Source: Thermoanaerobacteraceae bacterium (GTDB lineage Bacteria > Bacillota > JADQBR01). From it: a stretch of 64,000 nucleotides of DNA. The translations under genes and the position numbers were made by a program. The notes under the pieces are model-generated. The model was given only the letters and a program-made list of their open reading frames with translations. It was not told the DNA's origin and searched no databases. The stretch is from NCBI GenBank assembly GCA_017656305.1, contig JACDOG010000003.1, forward strand, positions 144,758-208,757, read 5' to 3'. Numbering within the stretch: position 1 is the first letter of the stretch; each line of letters opens with the position of its first letter. Positions 54,939 through 63,980 of this stretch are shown piece after piece.

Positions 54939-56903
54939 GTGTCCCGGGAAAGTAATGTGAAAGTGCATTATGACCAGGTACCCGATGAGAAAATAATTGA
55001 AAAATACGATGCAGAAGCCCGCTACCGCAAGTTTCAGCAGGGTACTTTTTGGGCCAGGGTAGTGGCGGCAATTGCCATTGCTTTTTCCCTGTTTCAGCTC
55101 TATATAGCCGGCTTTGGGGCCCTGGAGGCCATCAAGCAGCGGGCGCTGCACCTGGGTTTTGTAACCATATTGATTTTTCTGCTGTATCCCGGTCGCAAGG
55201 ACGCGCGCTGGGACAGGCCGACGGTAATTGATATAACCCTGGCCTCGGGCAGCCTTGCTGTGGCGCTGTACCTGGTATTCCGCTACACGTCCTTTGCCAT
55301 TAGCGGCGGTTTTGCCAACAATGTGGATTATGTTTTCGGTGCCCTGGCGGTACTGTTAACCCTGGAAGCCGGTCGCCGGTGCATCGGCAAAGAGTTGACC
55401 ATCCTGGCATCTCTTTTCCTGCTCTATTCCTATTTCGGAAACCTGATACCCGGGTCTTTCGGGCACCAGGGTTACAGCATTACACGTATTATTGAACACA
55501 TGTACCTGTCTACCAACGGCATTTACGGTATAGCCCTGGGGGTATCCACGGCCTATATCTTTCTCTTCATCCTGTTTGGCGCATTCCTGGGAGAGACGGG
55601 AATGGCCACGTTTATCAACGAAATGTCTCTGGCTCTGGCCGGGCGTTCCCCGGGGGGGCCGGCCAAGGTGGCTATTTTTGCCAGCGGTTTAATGGGTACC
55701 ATTAACGGCAGTGCCGTGGCCAACGTGGCCACGACCGGTGCGTTTACCATTCCCCTGATGAAACAGACGGGTTACAAACCGCATTTTGCCGGTGCCGTGG
55801 AAGCCGTAGCCTCCACCGGCGGGCAGGTTATGCCCCCCATCATGGGTGCCGCAGCGTTTTTGATGGCGGAAATCCTGGAGATACCTTACGGCCGCATCAT
55901 GCTGGCGGCTGTTCTTCCGGCTCTTCTGTACTATCTTGCTGCCTTTACCATGGTGCACATTGAAGCCATCAAACTTGGTTTGAAGGGGCTGCCTGCCGAC
56001 CAGCTGCCCAGCGCCAGGAAGGCTTTCCGGGAGCGGGGACATTTGGTCATTCCGCTCATAGTGATCATATGGCTACTGGTTAAAGGGGTTACGCCGACAT
56101 ATGCCGCCTTTTACGGCATCATAGCCACCATCATTACCAGCCTGCTGCGTCCTGCTACTAGGCTGAGCGTCAGGGGGCTGCTCCGGGCTCTGGAAGCCGG
56201 TGCCAGGGGCGCCATGGGCGTGGCTATAGCCTGTGCTGTGGTGGGGCTGATTATCGGTACCACCTCCCTGACCAGTTTGGGAATGGTACTGGGAGATAAT
56301 ATCGTGGCCCTGGCCGGCGGTAGCCAGCTGGTCACTTTGATGCTTACCATGGTGACATGTATTATTCTCGGTATGGGCATGCCCACCACGGCGGTTTACA
56401 TTGTGGCGGCAACCATGGCGGCGCCGGCACTGGTCAAGATTAATGTGGACCCGCTGGCGGCTCACCTGTTTGTCTTTTACTTCGGCAATATTTCCAACGT
56501 CACACCGCCCGTGGCACTGGCGGCCTTTACCGGTGCCGGTATTGCCGGGGCCGATCCGACCAAGGTCGGGTGGACCGCCGCGCGGTTGGCCATTGCAGGC
56601 TTCATTATCCCCTACATGTGGGTTTATTCCCCGGCCCTGATTGCCCAGGGAGAACCGCTGCATATCCTGACGTCTGCGGTTACCGCCATCATTGGCGTGA
56701 TTGCCCTGGGAATGGCCGCCCAAAATTACTTCTTGCGTAAAACCACTAAATTGGAACGGCTGCTGCTTTTGGGAGCTGCCCTGATGCTAATCAAACCCGG
56801 GGTTGTCACGGATGCGGGGGGTTTGGGCATGTTTGCCATCGTTTACCTGATTCAGAAACTGCAGCTGAGACAGGAAAATGTTGTTTCAAAAAGCTCCTTT
56901 TAG
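54939..56903 (+). CDS. TRAP transporter fused permease (4TM + 12TM)
   Basis: 654-residue membrane protein in which the small DctQ-like and large DctM-like subunits are fused, as is normal for TAXI systems. A hydrophilic N-terminus of about 40 residues precedes roughly 16 to 18 membrane segments. DctM-type motifs are visible: NGSAVANVATTGAFTIPLMKQTGY, GGQVMPPIMGAAAF and GMGMPTTAVYIV. It uses a Na+ gradient to drive solute uptake. GTG 54939 follows GGGTGGTGGG. A terminator follows. Confidence 0.93.
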   Translation: MSRESNVKVHYDQVPDEKIIEKYDAEARYRKFQQGTFWARVVAAIAIAFSLFQLYIAGFGALEAIKQRALHLGFVTILIFLLYPGRKDARWDRPTVIDITLASGSLAVALYLVFRYTSFAISGGFANNVDYVFGALAVLLTLEAGRRCIGKELTILASLFLLYSYFGNLIPGSFGHQGYSITRIIEHMYLSTNGIYGIALGVSTAYIFLFILFGAFLGETGMATFINEMSLALAGRSPGGPAKVAIFASGLMGTINGSAVANVATTGAFTIPLMKQTGYKPHFAGAVEAVASTGGQVMPPIMGAAAFLMAEILEIPYGRIMLAAVLPALLYYLAAFTMVHIEAIKLGLKGLPADQLPSARKAFRERGHLVIPLIVIIWLLVKGVTPTYAAFYGIIATIITSLLRPATRLSVRGLLRALEAGARGAMGVAIACAVVGLIIGTTSLTSLGMVLGDNIVALAGGSQLVTLMLTMVTCIILGMGMPTTAVYIVAATMAAPALVKINVDPLAAHLFVFYFGNISNVTPPVALAAFTGAGIAGADPTKVGWTAARLAIAGFIIPYMWVYSPALIAQGEPLHILTSAVTAIIGVIALGMAAQNYFLRKTTKLERLLLLGAALMLIKPGVVTDAGGLGMFAIVYLIQKLQLRQENVVSKSSF

Positions 56904-56943
56904 GGCTTAAACTTGCCGGAGAAATAGTTTTACGGAAAATGGT

Positions 56944-56971
56944 CGCTGCAAAAATGCAGCGGCTGTTTTTC
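56944..56971 (+). terminator. Intrinsic terminator after the TRAP permease
   Basis: CGCTGCA-AAAA-TGCAGCG stem-loop followed by GCTGTTTTT. The stem also resembles the ATGCA enhancer palindrome (CTGCA-AAAA-TGCAG). Confidence 0.8.
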
Positions 56972-57142
56972 TGTAATTTCCGGGGAAAAAATGCAAATCT
57001 ATATCATTATTAATAAAGGAAATGCGCATTATTTTTCGAATATATAGAATAGAGCTAAAGGTGGGAAATTAAAAACAGTTTTAAACTGTTTTCGCCATAA
57101 AACAATGGGAATGGTTCCTGTATTGATGGGAGGAGGGGTGAC

Positions 57143-59260
57143 ATGCTGATACGCCAGATTTGTTATCAGAGAGGGCCGCTGGTAGACGAAGAAACGGCTG
57201 TTGCCGACGTGTATCAGACGTTGAATGAAGCCGGGTTTAAAATTGCGCCGGTAATAGATTGGGAGAAAAAAATTTGTGGTGTGGTTACGCTGGAAATACT
57301 GCAGGGTGCTACTGCCAACCGGCTGCTGGCCAATATGCCGGTAACCAGTGTCATGTCCGAAGACTTCCTGACGGTATCCCAGGATTCTTCCGTAGATTCC
57401 CTGTGGGAACTGCCTGCCAATTTCCTGGTGGTGGTGGATGATGCCGGAGTTCCCTGGACCGTATTTACCAAAGCGGATATCAGCAGCATTTTGTTCAAGG
57501 AAGTCAAAAAACGTGCTGACCAGTTGGAAAATGTGCTGGAGTTCATGCATAACGGGGTTATTGCCATTAACCGGGAAGGGAAAGTCACGGCCTATAACCG
57601 GGCTGCCGAAGAAATTGTCTGGCGGAAAAAGGAAGATGCCATCGGCAAGCACCTGTCCCAGGTAATCATTCCCCAGGGACTGCTGGATATTTTAAAAACC
57701 GGAGAACCGCAGCTGGCGCACAAATTTACCGTTGAATATTCCCAAGGAGTACGGACTTACATGACCCACCGGACCCCCATCTTTGAAAACGGTGAAGTGG
57801 TGGGTGCGGTGGGCATATTTCAGGATATCTCGGAAATTGAGGCCATTTCCAACGAGCTGAACAGCGTCAAGCAGCTCAACAAGGAATTGAAAGCCATTAT
57901 AGACGCGTCTTACGATGGCATCCTGGTGGTGGATGCCGACGGTATCGTGCGCCGTGTTAATGAGGCTTTTGAGCGCACCATGGGAATTGCTGCCCGGGAC
58001 ATTCTCGACCAGGCCCTGGACCAGCAGGACATTATTCCCGTTTCCCTTATCGAGAGCGTGCGCCGCAAAAGGCAGCGCCAGTCCACCATTGTGGAACAGG
58101 GTGACAGCCAGCTGCTGTTGACGGGAAACCCTGTTGTGGATAAGGACGGCCAGGTTTCCCGTATTGTCATCAATGTCCGTGATTTAACGGAGTTGAATGA
58201 ACTCAAGCGACAGCTGGAGAAAAGTGAAGAGCTGAGCCGCCGCTATCATTCCGAACTGCATGAACTGCGCAGGTACCTGTTGAACCAGGAGGGCATCGTG
58301 GTCCAGTCGGTACAGATGAAGAAGATCCTGGACCTGGTACTGCGGGTGGCCCAGGTGGATTCCACGGTGTTGATTCTCGGTGAATCCGGCGTCGGCAAGG
58401 AGATTATTGCCAAAATCATCCACAACAACAGCAAGCGCAAGGACGGGCCGTTCATCAAAGTAAACTGCGGCGCCATTCCGGCCAACCTGCTTGAGTCCGA
58501 GCTGTTCGGTTATGAAGCCGGGGCTTTCACCGGCGCCAGCCGCGAAGGAAAGCTGGGCATGTTTGAACTGGCCCATAACGGCACCATATTTTTAGATGAG
58601 ATCGGAGACCTGCCGCTGCCCCTCCAGGTGAAACTGCTGCGAGTAATTCAGGATAGGGAAATCTACCGGGTGGGCGGGCAGAAGCCCCGCCAGGTGAACG
58701 TGCGTCTGCTGGCGGCCACCAACCAGGAGCTGGAAAAAATGGTGGAGCGGGGAGAGTTTCGTGAGGATCTGTACTTCCGCCTCAACGTCATTCCCATCAA
58801 GGTGCCGCCCTTGCGTGAGCGCAAGGAGGAGATTATCCCGCTGGTGAAGCAGTTCCAGAACAGCTTCTGCGAAAAGTACGGCATGGATAAACAGCTGTCA
58901 CCCGAGGCCATGGACTGTTTCCTCAATTATGATTGGCCGGGAAATATCCGGGAGCTGGAAAACGTCATTGAACGCATCCTGGTAACTTCCAGTTCTAACG
59001 TCATCACACCGGAAGACCTGCCTGATTACCTGCGTGCCAAGAAAGCTAACGGCCGGCCGTCGGTGCAGATTTCCGGTATCATGCCGTTGAAGCAGGCTGT
59101 GCTGGAAGTGGAAAAGCAGCTGCTGGAGCAGGCACTGGAGCAGTACGGCAGTACTTACAAAGTGGCACAGGTGTTGGACGTGAACCAGTCTACCATTGTG
59201 CGGAAGTTAAACCGCATTAAGGAAAAATTGGGTGTGGATCTTAATGCAAAAGAGCATTAA
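57143..59260 (+). CDS. Sigma-54 enhancer-binding regulator, CBS-PAS-PAS-AAA-HTH
   Basis: 705 residues. Residues 1-125 are a CBS-domain pair ([21 protein letters not shown] and [21 protein letters not shown]), which usually binds adenine nucleotides. Two PAS domains follow (about 130-240 and 250-365). The AAA+ module has Walker A GESGVGKE near residue 413 and GAFTGA near residue 460. The helix-turn-helix ends [13 protein letters not shown], almost the same recognition helix as the regulator at 33294. GGAGGGGTGAC precedes the ATG. It probably activates the TRAP and decarboxylase promoters on either side. Confidence 0.92.
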   Translation: MLIRQICYQRGPLVDEETAVADVYQTLNEAGFKIAPVIDWEKKICGVVTLEILQGATANRLLANMPVTSVMSEDFLTVSQDSSVDSLWELPANFLVVVDDAGVPWTVFTKADISSILFKEVKKRADQLENVLEFMHNGVIAINREGKVTAYNRAAEEIVWRKKEDAIGKHLSQVIIPQGLLDILKTGEPQLAHKFTVEYSQGVRTYMTHRTPIFENGEVVGAVGIFQDISEIEAISNELNSVKQLNKELKAIIDASYDGILVVDADGIVRRVNEAFERTMGIAARDILDQALDQQDIIPVSLIESVRRKRQRQSTIVEQGDSQLLLTGNPVVDKDGQVSRIVINVRDLTELNELKRQLEKSEELSRRYHSELHELRRYLLNQEGIVVQSVQMKKILDLVLRVAQVDSTVLILGESGVGKEIIAKIIHNNSKRKDGPFIKVNCGAIPANLLESELFGYEAGAFTGASREGKLGMFELAHNGTIFLDEIGDLPLPLQVKLLRVIQDREIYRVGGQKPRQVNVRLLAATNQELEKMVERGEFREDLYFRLNVIPIKVPPLRERKEEIIPLVKQFQNSFCEKYGMDKQLSPEAMDCFLNYDWPGNIRELENVIERILVTSSSNVITPEDLPDYLRAKKANGRPSVQISGIMPLKQAVLEVEKQLLEQALEQYGSTYKVAQVLDVNQSTIVRKLNRIKEKLGVDLNAKEH
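59244..59257 (+). promoter_or_regulatory. Enhancer-like palindrome ATGCA-N4-AGCAT
   Basis: ATGCAAAAGAGCAT inside the last codons of the regulator gene, 132 bp upstream of the decarboxylase sigma-54 promoter. A weaker copy (ATGCGAAAGTGCTG) follows at 59264. Confidence 0.6.
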
Positions 59261-59388
59261 TCAATGCGAAAGTGCTGGGTAATGCTACCGTTTTAAATGG
59301 CAGATTAACAGGACAACCTGGCGGGCAACCTGCTGAAAATACGGGCAGTAGCGAGCTGCAGGACTTGATGCCGGCATCGTCACGATGT

Positions 59389-59404
59389 TGGCATTTTTTT
59401 TGCT
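59389..59404 (+). promoter_or_regulatory. Sigma-54 promoter of the decarboxylase operon
   Basis: TGGCATTTTTTTTGCT, GG and GC at canonical 12-bp spacing, about 80 bp before the gamma-subunit start. Confidence 0.85.
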
Positions 59405-59483
59405 TAAATAACTTGACAGAATATTTAAATTGTAAAGTCAATTATTGAAGTTAAGAGTTTGCCGTGAGGGGGTGTGACAGCGG

Positions 59484-59645
59484 ATGGATTGGAACTTGGC
59501 TATGAAGGTTTTTATCAGCGGTATTACCGGGGTGTTTATCGTCATGATAGTTTTGCAGCTGTCAGTGACGTTTACGGCCTGGGTTGTAAAAATGATAGAA
59601 AGTGCAAATACATCGGAAGAAAAGAAATCACAAGCATCATCCTAG
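59484..59645 (+). CDS. OadG-like gamma subunit of a Na+-pumping decarboxylase
   Basis: A 53-codon frame, short enough to be missed by automatic cut-offs: MDWNLAMKVFISGITGVFIV, then one continuous hydrophobic helix to about residue 38 and a polar Lys/Glu/Ser tail. That is the layout of OadG/GcdC/MmdD gamma subunits: one N-terminal membrane helix and a hydrophilic tail that anchors the enzyme core. GAGGGGGTG lies about 10 bases upstream. It is 18 bp before the beta subunit and immediately after a sigma-54 promoter. A longer overlapping frame (59474-59659) reads as non-hydrophobic and is judged spurious. Confidence 0.75.
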   Translation: MDWNLAMKVFISGITGVFIVMIVLQLSVTFTAWVVKMIESANTSEEKKSQASS

Positions 59646-59663
59646 GGACGGGGGAATGATTTC

Positions 59664-60782
59664 ATGTTTGAGACAATTAGGCAAATTTTTATCATGAGCG
59701 GCCTTGAGGAACTGACTGCAGGGCATCTTGTCATGTGGCTTATCGCCGCGGGTTTGTTTTATCTTGCCATTAAAAAGCAGTATGAACCGCTGTTATTACT
59801 GCCCATTGCCTTTGGTATTTTGATTACCAATATTCCGGTGACGGGTTTGATGGAAGAAGGTCACGGACTTATCTGGCGTTTTTATCACTACGGCATTGAC
59901 TGGGAAGTGATTCCGCCGCTGATTTTTTTAGGTTTGGGCGCGTTAACCGACTTCGGCCCGGTGATTGCCAATCCCAAGACTTTGCTTTTAGGTGCCGGCG
60001 CACAGGTCGGCGTGTATATTACCTTTTTTGCCGCGTTGCTGCTGGGATTTGACGTGACCGAAGCGGCAACCATCGGCATTATCGGCGGTGCTGACGGGCC
60101 CACTACCATTTATGTGGGTTCAAAATTGGCCCCGCACCTGATCGGCGCCACGGCAGTGGCGGCATATTCCTACATGGCCCTGGTGCCAATTATCCAGCCG
60201 CCCATCATGAAGGCGCTGACCACGGAAAATGAACGCAAAATCAAGATGACCCGCCTGCGGCCGGTCAGCAAACTGGAAAAAATCCTGTTTCCAATCGTGA
60301 CCACAGTGGTAATTACTCTGATTGTTCCGGACTCTGCAGCGCTGATGTCTATGTTTATGCTGGGCAACCTGTTCCGTGAAGCGGGAGTTGTCAAACGTCT
60401 CACGGAAGCGGCACAAAACGAGCTGATGAACATAGTAACCATTTTCCTGGGAATATCTGTAGGTGCCACCATGACTGCAGAAAACTTCCTGCATCCGAAA
60501 GTGATTTTTATCTTCATTCTTGGCCTGGTGGCGTTTGCCATAAGTACCGTTTGTGGGGTACTGCTGGCGAAACTGATGAACTTGTTCCTAAAACAGAAGA
60601 TCAATCCCCTCATCGGGGCTGCCGGTGTATCCGCCGTACCCATGGCAGCCCGGGTAGTGCATAAGGTTGGTTCCGAGGCCAACAGGCAGAACTACCTGCT
60701 GATGTTTGCCATGGGTCCCAACGTGGCCGGCGTAATTGGTACTGTGGTTGCTGCGGGGATTTTCATCTCCCTGCTTCAATAA
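59664..60782 (+). CDS. Na+-translocating decarboxylase beta subunit
   Basis: 372-residue membrane protein of the OadB/MmdB/GcdB family that couples decarboxylation of carboxybiotin to Na+ export. About ten membrane segments are visible. The ion-site signature GGADGPTTIYVGSKLAP is near residue 140, LGALTDFGPVIANPKTLLLGAGAQ precedes it, and the second ion-path motif GAAGVSAVPMAARVVHKVG is near residue 315. The following genes encode the biotin carrier and the carboxyltransferase, completing the pump. Confidence 0.95.
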   Translation: MFETIRQIFIMSGLEELTAGHLVMWLIAAGLFYLAIKKQYEPLLLLPIAFGILITNIPVTGLMEEGHGLIWRFYHYGIDWEVIPPLIFLGLGALTDFGPVIANPKTLLLGAGAQVGVYITFFAALLLGFDVTEAATIGIIGGADGPTTIYVGSKLAPHLIGATAVAAYSYMALVPIIQPPIMKALTTENERKIKMTRLRPVSKLEKILFPIVTTVVITLIVPDSAALMSMFMLGNLFREAGVVKRLTEAAQNELMNIVTIFLGISVGATMTAENFLHPKVIFIFILGLVAFAISTVCGVLLAKLMNLFLKQKINPLIGAAGVSAVPMAARVVHKVGSEANRQNYLLMFAMGPNVAGVIGTVVAAGIFISLLQ

Positions 60783-60820
60783 AAAATATATAAATACAAA
60801 ACATCAAGGAGGTATTGTTA

Positions 60821-61033
60821 ATGGGTAAATTACTAGCACCAATGGTAGGGAAAGTAATTGACATCAAGGTAAAAGAGGGAGACACAATCAACGTTGATGA
60901 CGTGGTAATGGTAGTGGAATCTATGAAGATGGAGACTCCGATTTACGCCACAGAAAGCGGTACCGTCAAGGAACTCAAGGTCAACGTCGGCGACTCCATT
61001 AACGAAGAAGACGTTATTGCCATAATCGAATAA
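60821..61033 (+). CDS. Biotin carboxyl carrier protein of the decarboxylase
   Basis: 70-residue biotinyl domain with the biotin-accepting lysine in VVESMKMETPI (near residue 34). It is short because it lacks the usual Pro/Ala-rich linker, so it is just the carrier domain. It would shuttle CO2 from the carboxyltransferase to the membrane beta subunit. ATG 60821 follows AAGGAGG; an in-frame TTG at 60815 is rejected. The window also encodes biotin synthesis at its start. Confidence 0.93.
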   Translation: MGKLLAPMVGKVIDIKVKEGDTINVDDVVMVVESMKMETPIYATESGTVKELKVNVGDSINEEDVIAIIE

Positions 61034-61103
61034 ATGCAACTGGTGGTTTTCATAACCACCGACTGCACCTGTTTTTTTAGACTAATACCTGGAGGTGTCC
61101 GTA

Positions 61104-62261
61104 ATGCATTTTGGTTTAACTGAAGAGCAGCAGATGCTGCAGGATATGGCGAGGAAGTTTGCCGAGAATGAAATTGCTCCGACATTGGAGGAGGACGAGG
61201 CTGCGCACCGTTTTCGCCCGGAAATAGTGAAAAAGATGGGTGAATTGGGCTTCTTCGGCTGTGCCATTCCCGAAGAGTACGGCGGCAACGGCATGGGCTT
61301 TCTGGAGTCAGTGCTGATAGCCGAGCAGATTGCCAAGGTAAGCGCTTCCTGGCGCCTGCCGTTTAACATGCAGAACCTCGGTCCTGCAGTAACCGTAAAC
61401 AAGTTCGGTACCGAGGAACAGAAGAAAAAGTACATCCCCGGCTGGGTCAGTGGTGAAAAGCTGGGCTTCTTTGCCATCACCGAACCCAACACCGGTTCTG
61501 ACGTGGCCAGCATGAAGACCACTGCCATTGACCGGGGCGACCACTGGGAGTTAAACGGCCAGAAAATGTGGATATCCAATGCTCACGTCGGTGACTACGG
61601 TTTGGTCTACGCCTACACCAACAGGGAAGCCAAGTACAAGGGCATGACCTGCTTTATTGTCGATCTGAAAAACACCGAGGGCATCGAGACCAACCCCATT
61701 GAGACCAAGATGGGATTGCACTGTGCCCCCACCGGGGAAATAATTTTTGACGGTGCGAAAATTCCCAAGGAAAATGTCCTGGGTAAGGAAGGCGACGGCT
61801 TCAAGATTTGCATGTGGCAGCTGAACAACACCCGCCTGGGCTGTGCTGCCGGCGGTCTGGGTATCAGCGGCGCCTGCGTGGAGGCATCCATCCAGTATGC
61901 CAACGAGCGTCAGCAGTTTGGCAAGAAAATCAGCAGTTTCCAGATGATCAAGGCGCAGATTGCCGAGATGGTTGCCGAGCACCATGCGGCACAGATGCTG
62001 GTATACAGGGCAGCCTGGCTGAAGGATCAGGGGCTTCCCAACCAGTATGAAACTTCCATTGCCAAGTACTATGCATCCGAAGCGGCAGTACATGCTGCCA
62101 ACGAGTGCATGAAGATTTTCGGTTCCTACGGATACTCCACCGAGTACCCGGCAGAAAGGTTCCTGAGAGATGCCAAGTCCTTGCAGACGGTTGAGGGAAC
62201 CAGCAACATCCAAAAACTGATTATTTCCGGTATTGCCCTGGGCGAGGCGCCCAACAGGTAA
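61104..62261 (+). CDS. Acyl-CoA dehydrogenase (glutaryl-CoA dehydrogenase-like context)
   Basis: 385-residue FAD enzyme of the acyl-CoA dehydrogenase family. It starts MHFGLTEEQQMLQDMARKFA, has the FAD/substrate loop FAITEPNTGSDVASMKT and WISNAH, and the catalytic glutamate in QTVEGTSNIQKLI near residue 368. Placed between the biotin carrier and carboxyltransferase of a Na+ decarboxylase, it most plausibly oxidises glutaryl-CoA to glutaconyl-CoA without decarboxylating it. The substrate is inferred from context and could instead be another dicarboxylic acyl-CoA. ATG 61104 is 9 bases after GGAGG. Confidence 0.88.
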   Translation: MHFGLTEEQQMLQDMARKFAENEIAPTLEEDEAAHRFRPEIVKKMGELGFFGCAIPEEYGGNGMGFLESVLIAEQIAKVSASWRLPFNMQNLGPAVTVNKFGTEEQKKKYIPGWVSGEKLGFFAITEPNTGSDVASMKTTAIDRGDHWELNGQKMWISNAHVGDYGLVYAYTNREAKYKGMTCFIVDLKNTEGIETNPIETKMGLHCAPTGEIIFDGAKIPKENVLGKEGDGFKICMWQLNNTRLGCAAGGLGISGACVEASIQYANERQQFGKKISSFQMIKAQIAEMVAEHHAAQMLVYRAAWLKDQGLPNQYETSIAKYYASEAAVHAANECMKIFGSYGYSTEYPAERFLRDAKSLQTVEGTSNIQKLIISGIALGEAPNR

Positions 62262-62278
62262 GCCAAAAGGGAGGGAGA

Positions 62279-63838
62279 ATGTTGGCTAAGGATTGGAACG
62301 AACTGATTGAAGAATACTCGAAGGAACGCAAGCGGCTCCAGGCAGGCGGTGGCCCCGAGCGGGCGGAAAAGGAGCATAAAAAAGGCAAGATGACTGCCCG
62401 GGAAAGACTGGAGTACCTGCTGGACGAAGGCTCTTTCCTGGAATATGACCTGTGGGCCAAGCAGATGGGCCGGGATTACGGCCTGGACAAGGCGGATGTT
62501 CCGGCGGACGGTGTCATTATCGGTTACGGTAAAATCAACGGACGCGGCTGTGTGGTGTACTGCGAGGACTTTACCGTCATTGCCGGTACCTTTGGTGAGC
62601 GCCACGGCAAGAAAATCTGTAAGGCTGTTGACATGGCACGGGAAATGGGAGTACCGGTCATTGGCATCAACGACTCGGGGGGTGCCCGGGTCACCGAGCA
62701 GATGGGGGCACTGAGCGAGTACGGCCAGCTGTTCTTCCGTCATTCCCGTACCTCCGGAGTTGTGCCGCAAATAGCGTTGATTATGGGACCGGTTGCCGGC
62801 GGCCAGTCTTATTCCCCGGCCTTGATGGACTTCATCTTCATGGTGGATAAGACTAGCTCTATGTTTATTGCCGGGCCGCCGCTGGTGGAAGCGGTTGTTT
62901 ACGAAAAAATTGACGAACAGTCCCTGGGCGGGCCGCACGTACATGGCAGCATCAGCGGTGTCAGCGATTTGACGGCCAAAGACGATAAGGACTGCCTGGA
63001 TGCCACCAAGCGGCTGTTGAGCTACCTCCCGTTGAACAACAGGGAAAAGCCGCCGTACGTGGAGCCCACTGACAGTCCCGACAGGACTACCGACGAGCTG
63101 ACGGAAATTATCCCGACCGACCAGAAGGTCATGTACGACATGCACAAGGTTATCGACGTGTTGTTTGACAAGGGCAGCTTCTTTGAAATCAAGCCGGACT
63201 TTGCCAAGAACCTGATTGTGGGTTTTGCCCGCCTCAACGGCCATTCGGTGGGCGTGGTGGCCAACAACCCCATGAAGTTCGGCGGTGCCTTGGACTACAA
63301 CTCTGCTGACAAGGGTGCACGGTTTATTCGCTTCTGTGATGCCTTTAATATTCCGTTGATCAACCTGCAGGACGTTCCGGGCTTCTTAATCGGCAGTAAG
63401 AGCGAGCACCGCGGCATTATCCGGCACGGGGCCAAGATGCTCTATGCCTACTCGGAGGCTACCGTTCCGAAGATTACCACCATTATTCGCAAGGCCTATG
63501 CCGGCGGCTACCTGGCCATGTGCAGCAAGGACCTAGGTGCTGATGCCGTATTTGCTCTGCCCACCGCGGAGGTCTGTCTCATGGGACCCCAGGGTGCGGT
63601 AAACATTCTTTTCAGAAAGGAAATTAAGGCTTCTGATGATCCGGAGGCTACCCGGGCTATGCGTGAGAAGGAATTCCGCGATAAGTACGTCAATCCCACC
63701 TACGCTGCCGGCCTCCAGCACATCGATGATATCGTGCTGCCCGGCGAACTGCGCAAGCGCCTGATTCAGGCACTGGAGGCAACGCTTAACAAGCGTGACC
63801 GGTTGCCTGAAAAGAAACACGGCTTGATGCCGCTGTAA
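62279..63838 (+). CDS. Acyl-CoA carboxyltransferase (alpha) subunit of the decarboxylase
   Basis: 519-residue biotin-dependent carboxyltransferase of the PccB/MmdA family with two crotonase-like halves. Oxyanion-hole regions are GINDSGGARVTEQMG and VPGFLIGSKSEHRGIIRHGAKM, with GPVAGGQSYSPALMDF and AYAGGYLAMCSKDLGAD also present. It removes CO2 from an acyl-CoA onto biotin: methylmalonyl-CoA in propionate formers, glutaconyl-CoA in glutamate fermenters. The adjacent dehydrogenase favours glutaconyl-CoA. GGGAGGGAG precedes ATG 62279. A terminator closes the operon. Confidence 0.92.
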   Translation: MLAKDWNELIEEYSKERKRLQAGGGPERAEKEHKKGKMTARERLEYLLDEGSFLEYDLWAKQMGRDYGLDKADVPADGVIIGYGKINGRGCVVYCEDFTVIAGTFGERHGKKICKAVDMAREMGVPVIGINDSGGARVTEQMGALSEYGQLFFRHSRTSGVVPQIALIMGPVAGGQSYSPALMDFIFMVDKTSSMFIAGPPLVEAVVYEKIDEQSLGGPHVHGSISGVSDLTAKDDKDCLDATKRLLSYLPLNNREKPPYVEPTDSPDRTTDELTEIIPTDQKVMYDMHKVIDVLFDKGSFFEIKPDFAKNLIVGFARLNGHSVGVVANNPMKFGGALDYNSADKGARFIRFCDAFNIPLINLQDVPGFLIGSKSEHRGIIRHGAKMLYAYSEATVPKITTIIRKAYAGGYLAMCSKDLGADAVFALPTAEVCLMGPQGAVNILFRKEIKASDDPEATRAMREKEFRDKYVNPTYAAGLQHIDDIVLPGELRKRLIQALEATLNKRDRLPEKKHGLMPL

Positions 63839-63849
63839 AATTGCAGGTG

Positions 63850-63877
63850 AAGGCCAGGACTTGTTCCTGGCCTTTTT
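63850..63877 (+). terminator. Intrinsic terminator after the decarboxylase operon
   Basis: Perfect 10-bp stem AAGGCCAGGA / TCCTGGCCTT with a 5-base loop and a T run. Confidence 0.9.
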
Positions 63878-63980
63878 GAATTAATAACGCAGGAAATGTT
63901 TTAGACACGTAGAATATGCACAAATACTTGTCATTAGCTTCGTGCTGCGTACATCTTACTTGGAGTGAAGGGGGGACGGT

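Noticed and set aside
56944..56971. Enhancer site for the second sigma-54 regulator
   Set aside because: It is better explained as the TRAP operon terminator, with a G/C-rich stem, tetraloop and T tract, although the core resembles the enhancer.
59474..59659. 61-residue frame overlapping the gamma-subunit position
   Set aside because: The protein has no hydrophobic helix or family motif, while the shorter frame from 59484 has exactly the expected membrane subunit layout and a better-placed ribosome binding site.
62126..63244. 372-residue minus-strand frame opposite the acyl-CoA dehydrogenase and carboxyltransferase
   Set aside because: Antisense shadow crossing two real genes.
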